Shown one piece after another: positions 32,763 through 44,801 of a DNA stretch of 64,000 bases. The notes beneath the pieces were generated by a model, which worked only from the letters and a program-made list of their open reading frames with translations, was not told the DNA's origin and made no database searches. The stretch covers positions 19,372,879 to 19,436,878 of the forward strand of contig OZ029914.1 of the NCBI GenBank assembly GCA_964023275.1, read 5' to 3'. The stretch's first letter is position 1. Every line of letters begins with the position of its first letter. Both the position numbers and the translations under genes were made by a program. The stretch is from Norana najaformis (taxonomy: Eukaryota > Annelida > Clitellata > Crassiclitellata > Hormogastridae).

Positions 32763-34679
32763 TTACTGCCAGTGATAACCATCATCTATGTCTAGTTTGG
32801 CAGCTTGTTTCTGAAAGAGTTCATTTTCTCCAAAACCTACAACTGATGCACATCCTGTAGTATAACTGCCATAGTCAGGTGCAAATGACTCACCTGGTTT
32901 TAACAAGGCGCTTTCTGCACAAAAGTGGATCACGTGTTCTTGATTATTACGTTCAATGCCACAATTATCTGTGGCTGATGCTTTGCGATCTGTCGGTTGT
33001 ACTATTTGTCCTGAGATGTATCCGTCGTCGTAGTTTTCCACTGTGCTATTTGCTTCTGTCTGGTTTGCAAAAGCATTTATTTTTCCTGTGATGCATCCAT
33101 CATTACTTGTTGAATTAAACTTTGCCCAGTTTTTAGATGCTTTTTCTGGGTCTTCTGTGTGACTTGTAGAAGTTTCACACTGTCGACATGGAGGTAGAAT
33201 ACCATCATCTATGTCTAGTTTGGCAGCTTGTTTCTGAAAGAGTTCATTTTCTCCAAAACCTACAACTGATGCACATCCTGTAGTATAACTGCCATAGTCA
33301 GGTGCAAATGACTCACTTGGTTTTAACAAGGCACTTTCTGCACAAAAATGGGTCACGTGTTCTTGATTATTACGTTCAGTGCCACAATTATCTGTGGCTG
33401 ATGCTTTGCGATCTGTCGGTTGTACTATTTGTCCTGAGATGTATCCGTCGTCGTAGTTTTCCACTGTGCTATTTGCTTCTGTCTGGTTTGCAAAAGCATT
33501 TATTTTTCCTGTGATGCATCCATCATTACTTGTTGAATTAAACTTTGCCCAGTTTTTAGATGCTTTTTCTGGGTCTTCTGTGTGACTTGTAGAAGTTTCA
33601 CACTGTCGACATGGAGGTAGAATACCATCATCTATGTCTAGTTTGGCAGCTTGTTTCTGAAAGAGTTCATTTTCTTCAAAACCTACAACTGATGCACATC
33701 CTGTAGTATAACTGCCGTAGTCAGGTGCAAATGACTCACTTGGTTTTAACAAGGCGCTTTCTGCACAAAAGTGGATCACGTGTTCTTGATTATTACATTC
33801 AGTGCCACAATTATCTGTGGCTGATGCTTTGTGATCTGTCGGTTGTACTATTTGTCCTGAGATGTATCCGTCGTCGTAGTTTTCCACTGTGCTATTTGCT
33901 TCTGTCTGGTTTGCAAAAGCATTTATTTTTCCTGTGATGCATCCATCATTACTTGTTGAATTAAAATTTGCCCAGTTTTTAGATGCTTTTTCTGGGTCTT
34001 CTGTGTGACTTGTAGAAGTTTCACACTGTCGACATGGAGGTAGAATGGAATGTTGTATTTTAGGTGAAATAGAGCTATCACAGCCAGTTTTTAAAGGGTT
34101 GCTATCCTTTGCAAGAGTTATTTGGTTAGAAACACCATAGTTCTCTGGTTTGCACAATGTTCTTGCGACTTCTACTCTTTGTAGTCTGCTATCTAAATTG
34201 TTCATATGTGTGGCTGTTCTAGGCTGCGTGTCTTTAACATCAGTAGCACAGACCTCGAGGGGTTTCTTCTGGCTTTCAGAATCACTGATGTTCGTATTTT
34301 TAATTGCAGTTCGTTCTGAATTGGTCTCATGGATGACTTTTGGCAGAATATGTGTAGAATAGTTATTGATCACTTTGAAAGAAATGTCCTCTGAATCATT
34401 TATTTGCACGGGTTTGACTTTCTTTTGAGTTGGTGAACACTGTGAATGCCTGCAACTACCCTTTTCATCTGTGTCAGTCAGTTGACCTGTACCATGTGGT
34501 CTTTTGGGTGAAAGCTGTATTCTTGCTGCTTCATTAGGTAGTGCAGGTAAGACTGACTCTGGCCTGTCTTGGTTTTGTGGTGTTGGAATCCTGTCTGAAG
34601 ATTCTGCACCTTGAGAAGATTTGTCTTCTGGTCGATCTGATCTTGGATATGCGTCGCTTTTCTGTGGGCGTTCATGAAT
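32763..34679 (-). CDS. Receptor exon 17: long tail with three 141-residue repeats
   Basis: 638 codons plus stop. The first part is polar, proline/serine-rich and shows no known domain. Then three tandem units follow, and the chain ends GYHWQ and stop. YHWQ fits the YxxQ pattern that recruits STAT3 in gp130 and LEPR. Each unit has four tyrosines, in NYDDGYISGQ and DYGSYTTG. It is a single large terminal exon, as is common for cytokine receptor tails. Confidence 0.85.
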   Translation of the reverse strand: MHERPQKSDAYPRSDRPEDKSSQGAESSDRIPTPQNQDRPESVLPALPNEAARIQLSPKRPHGTGQLTDTDEKGSCRHSQCSPTQKKVKPVQINDSEDISFKVINNYSTHILPKVIHETNSERTAIKNTNISDSESQKKPLEVCATDVKDTQPRTATHMNNLDSRLQRVEVARTLCKPENYGVSNQITLAKDSNPLKTGCDSSISPKIQHSILPPCRQCETSTSHTEDPEKASKNWANFNSTSNDGCITGKINAFANQTEANSTVENYDDGYISGQIVQPTDHKASATDNCGTECNNQEHVIHFCAESALLKPSESFAPDYGSYTTGCASVVGFEENELFQKQAAKLDIDDGILPPCRQCETSTSHTEDPEKASKNWAKFNSTSNDGCITGKINAFANQTEANSTVENYDDGYISGQIVQPTDRKASATDNCGTERNNQEHVTHFCAESALLKPSESFAPDYGSYTTGCASVVGFGENELFQKQAAKLDIDDGILPPCRQCETSTSHTEDPEKASKNWAKFNSTSNDGCITGKINAFANQTEANSTVENYDDGYISGQIVQPTDRKASATDNCGIERNNQEHVIHFCAESALLKPGESFAPDYGSYTTGCASVVGFGENELFQKQAAKLDIDDGYHWQ

Positions 34680-37600
34680 CTGATAGTTAAGTAAAAGCAA
34701 TTCTTAGGTTAATGTAATTCTTATATTAATGTAAAAGAAACTTCACAGTTTGAGAACAATATAATATTGATTGCGGACGCTCAGAGGCGCCGACACTGGA
34801 TTTCTGTGGCTTTCTGGAAAGTTTAGGCCAATAGCCCAAGTTTAAGGCGCCCTTAAGTAATAAATAATTCGACGCTGGTATGAAGCAGGTTTCTCTGCAT
34901 ACAGGAGATCGTGGGAAGAGGTCTTTAGCATGATAGCTATTAAGTGATGCGGAAGTGTCGACGATCTTACGAAGTACAGTCTGGACGAGTTCTTTCTTTA
35001 ATTCTGCCACTGCTGAAAATTTAAACAAGGACAGAGATACAGATACAAGACCGCTTGTATAATGAAACCTTACCTTGACTTGCGAGTGAGTTATGTTAGC
35101 AGTTACAACCGCTGATATTTGATTTAGCAACTGAGGAGTTGGGACAGAAGAGAGGATCATCTCGCTGTTGCCGTCGTCGTCGTTTTTATCGTCCGAGGCT
35201 CTGCTTCGCTGACTTCCTGAGAGATCATGATAGAATTCAGGTCTTCCACTTGTCTGCTCCAACTCATAACTACTAATCAGCGGAATGGCTTCCTCGTCAG
35301 GTGGCTTCAAGATGATGTGTTCAGCATGCCCGCCGACATATGACGACGACAACTGCGAAGCCGAAGTTTCCTGAGGGTCTATAACCTGTCGATGTCAAAC
35401 AGTAGGCCTACAATTATTACTACATTATGAACTTTTTAAACTAAGTGGATTTGGAATATGTAAAAAAATTTCGTCACCAAATTAGCCTATGCACTACATA
35501 CGTGGTAATTTAGCTGATCAAAATAGGTGCTACTTAAGGTAAGCAGAGAATTTACGTCAAGCTGTCACGAATTATTACCTAAGGGCTATCTATGGTCAGT
35601 GGTTCCGAAAGAAAGCATCAAACGAGAACATGAGATCGTTGAATGAGAAAGCCAGATTCGCTCGTCACGGACAACGAGTTGAGTATTCATATCTAGGAAC
35701 CCCATGAATGCAGATTCTTCGCCTGTCTTTGATCATGCATGGCGCTTGCCCAGGCACACAGGTGTTGCATTTATCGAGTTCTGCAGAAACTGATTTGCTA
35801 GCATCTATGTTTACACTTTCACAACAATGGTTGAGTATTTGACATGTGCTACCGATAGATGACAGGTAAGTCACCGTTGAACGTCATCAGCACGTCATCA
35901 GAACGTCATCAGTCATGAACTGGTTAACCCATGCTCCGGGAGCCTTAATGAGTTGGGTGAGATCAGCCGTGTAGAGAAAGCCTGTGTAGACAAGCAGCTG
36001 AGGACTGAGTCCTGTGGGATACTGAACTGATACTGATACTCAAGCCATGTGATCAATACCTATTTGTTTATGGACACCATCATCATCCAGAAAGCTGCAA
36101 ACCGAGGCAAAGGGTGAATCACTGAGTCCATAGTAGATGCCAAGGAGTGTGTAAGTAGGATACCAGGAAATCACTTAACAATGTGTCAAACACCTTGCTC
36201 ACAACCAAATGAGGTCAAGTCGGGAGTGGCAATAATCATAGGCTGTAATTAAGATTAATTGCAGTGCACACTCACAAAAGACATGGATAGGCCCTACATT
36301 TCAGCCTACGGAAAAGGCCGGGGCTAACGGCGAGTAGAGAAAAGTTCAGAGTTGGGGTCAAACTCAAGGCAAGTCTCAGATTATATTGCCGAATTGGTCC
36401 CTCGATCCTCAAATGAGTGAAACGTTGATGGATAGACATCCGATGCCGTATCTGTGTTAGCAAAAGGATGAAGGATAGAGGTTTTTAGACAAGGATAGAG
36501 TGTTAAGGAAAGAATATAGTTTTTAGATATTTACCAGAATAGAAAATGTTGAATTATGAACCTGAATTGGTGGAGCATACCTCGTCAATGGAAACAAAAG
36601 GTTCGCCTGGAGACAAGACTTCCGTTTCTAGACATTCCAACGCATGACGTCGTTTCCTGTCAGCAATAATTGGTAGAATGTGAACTCCATGCGGTTCACT
36701 ATCGCATAAGTCATTTACAGGTTTGTCTTCAAATTCCTCTTCAAATTCTTTCTTCTCGTTGCTTTTATCGCTCGCCAAGCACGGGATTTTTGGAATGCTT
36801 TCGCTGGCTGGAAGATCTGTCTCCCCGTCGGAGATTTCAATCACTGCGGTATATGGGCCGATGACCACAAACGGTGGATGTACATTGGCTCCCTCGAATG
36901 GAATCATTTGGTTATCATGACGGGCTGGCTCTGTACCCTGGTAATATGTACACGTACATCAATGGCTAAGTATGCAATGTATACAATGTAAGTATGCATG
37001 CCATGTATGTATGGTATGTATGTATGTATGTTCTGATGTGTGTATGCAATGTACACATGTAATGTATGCATGCCATGTATGTAATGTATGTATGGTATGT
37101 ATGTATGTTCTGATGTGTGTATGCAATGTACACATGTAATGTATGCATATAATGTTTGCATGTAATTTACAGATGTATGTAATACTATGTATAGGCCCTA
37201 TGTATTTATGTAGGTAATATGTGGGTATGTATGCATGCATTTGCCACAGACTGCCGCAGTTTCGGCAGCCCAGTGTTATTATTACTTTTGTTTCTGGAAA
37301 CAGCACAAACGCCACGACAGGTTGCATTCAGAATGTTCTGTTTTACTGAAATTTGTCCAGTGATATGACTTCTCTGGGTGTGAGCGTTCAAATGGACTAC
37401 TGCAACGCTATCACTGCAGGCCTGCCAAAAGTTTTGATTACGTCAGATTCAGTCCTCTCTGAACTGCTCTGTCCGGGCCGTCGCCAACCCACCAGAATTC
37501 AAGCTATGTGCACTGGATCATGGTCCGTTTTGGACAGGATTATATTCAAGATTATTCTCTGTTTTTCCGCTTATCTTACGATGCGCTCTTCTCTCTGTCT

Positions 37601-37858
37601 CTCTGTCTCTCTCTCTCTCTACCTCTCTCTCAGACAGACAGACAGACAGACAGGACATTTGTTTAAATGCATTTGATAGGTTCTTGAAGTCTGGTTTAAA
37701 ATATTCAGGTACATGCGCACGTCCATAACGTAGGTCTACTTACGTACTATGTACATTCTTTCTTTCTTTCATCCATTCATTCGTTCATAAACGAATGCCG
37801 CAATTTTATAACTGAATTCATCCGTAATTGAATTCATGCATACATGGCACTCATGCAT

Positions 37859-37939
<81 letters not shown>

Positions 37940-40900
37940 GCAGTCTGTCTGGATGAGTGTAACGTATAGCCTGTATCTATCCTTCTGAGTGTTTGTATGA
38001 AAGTCTGTCGGACAGGTTTCTTTGTCTGCAACTTAATTCTTCCCGATCGTGCAGTGCCGATCAGGCAGGAGTTGGACATAAATTTAGGGCTATATTTCTG
38101 TAGAGTTCATCAAGGAGGTCATATTGAAAACTTACGGGAGGAGGTTTTATAATAATTTTCTTGCAGCACTCCATATCTCTGCAAGAGAAAACAGCAGCAG
38201 TTCATTAATGCGGATAAACGAATCTCAACACGGCTTATTTAAAAACAAGTCGTTTGTATGTGTGTAGGCCTTTACGCATATGGCTATTCATATAGAGCCT
38301 TTTAGAACCTCATAGAAGCAAGCGCTAACACCTGGCAATCAAACAGATCTAAAGAGGTGCGATTTAATGTGAGCTGAACAGTTTTCTTCAGCTGTCTCTG
38401 TCGTGTCTGAGCAATATTCTAATTTTTTAACGAGGTAACAGAATATTAGACGCCGGATATCCTGTTGATATCCTGTATCGGGATTTTTAGAAGGCCTCTG
38501 ATAAGATTCAACACCAGCGTTTGCTCGAAAAGATTGTCAAAGGGTGCATGAAATTCGTGGAAGCTGTTTTTGAATGGATCAGAAATTGGCTCAGAGGGAA
38601 AAAGCAGAGAGCGTTACTTAAAAAGGAGTAGCATCTAGCTGAAGAGATGTGCTTAGCGCTGTCCAACAGGGCTCTGATTTTGGCCCATTTTTATTTAGAA
38701 TTTTTTGACATTTACCAAAGTGTTCAGAGCCAAATTCTGAAATTTGCTGCGATACAAAGGTGGTAAAATCCTGTCTGTGGAGGACGCTGTCAACTTGCTA
38801 AAAAACCTGCACGTGCACAATATCAATTTTTTATCAATCACCGAGATTCTAACCTCGAAAGCACTGGTGAAAGTTCAACAAGTTAGCAGTCCAGCGGAAC
38901 TAGGCGACACCCTGATCCATTGAATCCGCTGCCTCCCCATTTCTCTCAGCTTAAACACAATCCACCCTAACAGCTCCTTTCCCCTTCTCTCTCTGGCCTT
39001 CTGGCAACCGGACTTGGTTCTTGACGTGGCATCTTTTAACAACCCCACTGACTTGACGCAGCGCTCGTGAATAAGCTGCTTAGCTTTTAGGTAGGGCTTT
39101 AGAAATTTCGAGTTTACGATTACGACAGCGTGGATTAATAACTTTAACATCATGACTGAACACCTGCGACGCACTGAACCGTAACGCCACACTAAGTAGT
39201 TATTGCCAAGGGCGGTCGTTAGTCTTGTATTAGTTAGTTAATTTGCATCTGTAATCCGTTAAGAATACCTTAATGAACAGTAAGAACAGTAAGAATACCT
39301 TACTGGACAGGGAGTGGTACTTACCCACATTTAATAAGTAAGACGAGAAGAAGAATCAAACCCGCAACACTGACGATGACGCAGACGACAATTCCACCAA
39401 CAACACCAGGAGCCAACACTAGAAAATCAATGGCAGTCATTTAACAACTATTATCATTATTTTTATTATTATTGCTATTATTAGTATTATTACTTTATTA
39501 TTATTATTATTATTATTATTTTTCCCCAGGTAGGTATAATCCCTATAAGGTGGTGAAAAAATTAGTCCGGAGACATTATAATTGTTATTATTGTTATATA
39601 TCAGCTATTATTATTGTTATTATTATTGTTATTATTATTGTTATTATTATTGTTATTATTATTGTTATTATTATTATTATAATAACAAAAACAACAATAA
39701 CAATATGAAATGTTACAATTTGCACACAGCGTTATAACGACGTTGCCATGATGGTCACGTTCGCAGACTTCAGTGAGGATGAGGACTGTTAGTTCCAGTT
39801 ACATTTCTTGCTCTTGAGGGATCATATGTACACTGGGTAAAAAACTGATACAATAATATAAATACCGGATGATACGCAGACGTTCCAGATACCGTTAATA
39901 GTCTCCGGACAATGTTTTATCTCCTCACGTATTGCACTTAACTCAGGAAAAATAATAAGGCTATTATTAAGATTTATAGAGGCGATGTGTGCCCCGCCCC
40001 TACCCCTGGTTGACATGCTCATGACAATTGGTCACCTAATCTATTGCTGCCTCGTGCTTCCTGGGCTGCATTTGTTCTAGCCATCTCCCTCGATGAAGAA
40101 CGGGATCGACCACGCTCTGCTGATTCACTTTCGATCCATATCTGGTATTTGGAATTCTCCTCAAGACCTGCGACTTCATGCTGCAACGACGAAGGCGGTA
40201 ACTTCGCTTCTAAAATTACAACACCCACAACTGTTGGATTGAAGCTGTAAACGTTGAGGTTCAAACAGTTAATAATAGAAGTTTATCGACCAGCTGTTAA
40301 CCTTTCAGCTGTTTTTCAGCTGTTAATCTGTCTGCTGTTATTCAGCTGTTAACCTGCCTGCTGCTATTCAGCTGTTAACCTGCTTGCTGTTATTCAGCTG
40401 TTAACCTGCTAGCCAAACTTCTGCTGAAAGGACAGGCTTATTAACTGTACGCTTAGTTATCTAGTTATCTATTAACCTTTATAAATTACTTAAAACTAGG
40501 CCTATATATTTATTTGAAGGTTCTGTTTGTGTAACAATATCTATTGCAGTACAATGAAAAATAACTAACACATATCTAACACATGAAAATATCTAACACA
40601 TTATCGAGTGACTCATTGATTCCGTTAAACATTTACTGATTTAGTAATCTATTGGATGAGGTGTAGATTGTTTAAATCGATATAATCAAGAGACCTTCTC
40701 ATTGATTTCTCAGAAGCTTTGCCTACGTTGGTCCCACTTGCTGGAATCGTCTCCCTCGATTATTGCGACTTGACCTCCTTTCTCTTCCCCTCTCAGGCGC
40801 CTGAAGACTGTACTGTTCAACAGTGATTTTACTTTTTCGGGTCGGAAGCACCTCTGTTGAGTTTATCCTCTAAGAGGCGCTTTATAAATCTCAAACTACA

Positions 40901-43900
40901 ATTACAATTGGTTTTACTTGTATAACTCACCTCTTAATTCAGAACAGTTGTCATTTTCGTAGCGGCAGTAGAAAAGTAAGTAAGATGTGATGTGTTTCTG
41001 TTCTTGACACTGACTTGGGATCCAAGTAACCAGGAGCCGATCAGTCGAGTTGATAGGTGCATTGACTTCAGTGATCCGTGGAGGATCCAAGGCTAAGAAG
41101 AAAAGCAGTTAACATGGCCAACATGTATAGCATAATTTATGTTAGGCCAATATAACATTACATAATTACATAACAGAACGGGTAACAGATTTACTCCTTT
41201 GCTCGTTACTAACACTCATAACTAACTAGCAATTAAACGCATCGTTAATTGCTAAACGTCCCCGCAATTTTCGCTAATACTTTTCGTCAACATCCAGGTG
41301 ACAAAGTCGCAGTCGAATTAGCTACAGCAGACCTAGGCCTACTTATCTGCAGCCTAGAACTCGTCATCGTTTAGCGGATTCCATAAATGTAATACTGATA
41401 TTATGGTCTATGTTTGTCTGTTTGTTGGTAACGCTTGTAATACTGATATTATGGTCTATGTTTTTCTGTTGGTAACGCTTGTAATACTGATATTATGGTC
41501 TATATTTGTCTGTTTGTTGGTAACGCTTGTAATACTGATATTATGGTCTATGTTTGTCTGTTGGTAACGCTTGTAATACTGATATTATGGTCTATATTTG
41601 TCTGTTTGTTGGTAACGCTCGCAATACTGATATCATGGTCATCACTTATTCGCTGAATGCATTCGCAGCTTGGTTTACCGAGACAGAGAGGCAGCATCAC
41701 TAAGATGAGGGAAAGACAGGGACAGAATAAGTAACGAGTTTCATTTCCCATGATTACAAAAAACTTGTTTCAATTCTATAACTAGTCATTTTCCTACCTT
41801 TTTCCAAGTCATAGATGCATTTAAACCAATTAATTCCGTTCGTTCTTCCCTTTTTCGAATTTACAGCCAGTCCTATTCGGTATGAATGGCAGCGACTGGC
41901 CAATGAGAGTTCGAATTTTCCATCCGTAGGTGGTGGATCTGACCATTCAACTTCATCCTGTATCATTGAAATCGAAATTACTAACCATTACTGTATATAG
42001 TTATAAATATACATGACTTTAAAAAATTGAAATAGAGAAGAAAACTCAACGTTTCAAAAAAATAAGAATCACCACAAAATTAGCATTATTGCCGCCGACA
42101 TCACATTCTTAATCACAACCATAATCATGAGCAAACTTGTAATCGTAATCAGAATCATAATCATCCCCGCTACCACTGCCATCGAGGTCACCCTCATCGC
42201 AGTCAATGGTGGCATCATTTATGTCACAATCACCTTATTAATCATCATCGTCGTCGTTATCATGATATTTAAATCATCATCATCATTACCACCACCACCA
42301 TCATCATCATCTTCACGGTCATTATCAACCTAACGTCGTGAGAGACGTCGCCACTCTGAAGAAGACCATCGCTACTACCACCAACTACACCTTCCACCCA
42401 GCTGCACGCATCGTCCTGCTGCCTTTCCTTGTGTCTGAATCCTCTGTCACTTTGTTGGCCAGCTCCTCTCAAACCAGTCGACCGGAAATTGAAAGAAGCC
42501 TTGGAAGCCACAACACGCACCTGGCAGAGATGATCGGCGTCAGAATGTCTTTGGCACCAGTAGAGAACCACCTGACTGATGCTGCGATTCCACTGGACTG
42601 TCACCTTGGATTGAAAACCCTTCGCAGTCGCTTGTAACAACTCAAGAGTTTCTTCTGAAATCCGACAGTAGGCTCTTCAATTATTATACACCGCACAGCA
42701 ATCTGTTTTGGGGCAGATCTTCAAAAATTCTCTCCATCTTACGAAATTTTAATTTTATTGGGAGATTTCTATGCGGAATTTCTCTGTACAATGCACTTCA
42801 CTGTTTCACTGGCGACATCATAATACATATAATAGGCCTACCTGCTTTTCAAAAATTTGAAATTATGTACGCATAATTTATATGTATATGTTTGTACAGG
42901 TATATATTTAGAGCCCATGCTTGTACGTACAGTATGTACTTACTACGTAAGTACGTACGTACGTACATATGTATGTATGTATTTATGTACGTATGTATGT
43001 ATGTATGTATGTATGTATGACTGTATGTATGCTTGTATGTATGTATGTATGTCTGTATGTATGTATGAATGTATGTATGCATGTATACATGTACGTACGT
43101 ACATAAACCAGACTACGCAGGCCTACATAATTATAATAAAACCTTGACATAGTTTGTCATCCTAAGGCAGTAAGACGAGGATGTGACTGTTCTATTTCTC
43201 CATATTGGGAACGGATCTAGTGCCACTGATGTACATGTGTTGATGTATGAATTTCTACATAAGCCAAGGCACTGACCCTGATTCATATTTGATTCCCAGG
43301 TAGGAACAGCTATTGACGTCTGTGGCTGGGAAGAAAATCCCAGATCGTTTTTCGCGAAGACTTTGACGACGAATGCGTCGTTGCTAAGAACAACGTCAGC
43401 AGAAGTTTCGTTGAGTTCATAAGAAGAGCTTTCGCCAATCATCGAGTTAATCTGGACATCGTAAGAAAAGCCAGGACCACACTCGTTGCTCTTTGGGATC
43501 GCCTGGAAAAAGTGCGCATCCAATGTCCCAGCAGTTTCAACAATGAACATATCGATCGCATCAGAGTGAGTTGTAGTAAGTGGGTCACGGTGACGAAGTG
43601 AGAGACTGACTGACTGACTGACTGACTAAGTGAGAGACTGACTGACTGACTAAGTGAGAGACTGACTGACTGACTGACTGACTGACTGACTGACTGACTG
43701 ACTGACTGACTGACTGACTGACTGACTGACTGACTGACTGACTGACTGTGAGTCGATTCCTAAATCAGTTGAGTTGCTGCTGACCTTCCAGTAGATGGTG
43801 ACATTTCGATGCGTCTGATTTGAGGATCTGACGAAGAATCCACTGACAGAGACTTTTGGTTGACTACAGGGAACTGAAACAGAATCATCATCCTCATTAT

Positions 43901-44657
43901 CTTGATCACCACCACCACCACCACCACCACCACCACCACCACCACCACCACCACCACCACCACCACCACCACCACCACCACCACCACCACCACCACCACC
44001 ACCACCACCACCACCACCACCACCACCACCACCACCACCACCAACGACAACAACAACAACGACGATGACGAAAACGACAACAACAGTAACAAGGGCAACA
44101 GCAGCAATAAGATCATCATCGTCGTCGTCGTTTATGTCATCATCGGAATTTCTCGTTTCTATTTTTACAAAATTCCGTATTTAGCATTAGACAAACATTT
44201 TCATCCTGGCGCAAAACACTACAACTTCGCTGCGCCATCAGCAAATAAGAGAGAAATAGGAAACAGACAGAGGCCTACAATTAGCCAGACAGATGCTGCC
44301 ATGCAGATACAGACGAAGACATTCAGGCCTACTGTTTATATATCTAACCAACGATATGAAGTTGCGTCGCATGCGTTAAATGAGTCTTTACGATCGAGCG
44401 CCGGCAATTAGCCTAATAATTAATTGGACAGGAGGGAGGAGTTGTAAAGAAACAAGGACGTGTAATTTTAAAATGAATTAAAACAATAAAACGTTGTACG
44501 ACACCAACTAAATCGAAACAAACAGCTTAAATATGAAATTATTATTTGTTTCATGTGATATTCAATAAAATTATACAGTTAGGCCTAGATTCTACGTTTA
44601 AAGCTTTATGGCCGATCCACCACAATAAGTGCCTTCATATATACACAAATACTTACG

Positions 44658-44691
<34 letters not shown>

Positions 44692-44767
44692 CATACATAA
44701 ATATACATGCATACATGCATACATACATACATACATAGATACATACATACATACATACATAGATACA

Positions 44768-44801
<34 letters not shown>

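Noticed and set aside
35880-36240. Possible reverse transcriptase remnant in a receptor intron on the minus strand
   Set aside because: I read LSPQLLVYTGFLYTADL, loosely like the RT block after GVPQGS, but flanking motifs are missing.
42338-42637. Plus-strand 99-codon frame
   Set aside because: Antisense of receptor exon 9, whose minus-strand translation has the cytokine receptor cysteine and tryptophan pattern.
43760-44411. Long open frames of poly-His, poly-Thr and poly-Val
   Set aside because: They are translations of the (CAC)n microsatellite in a receptor intron, with no conserved flank on either strand.
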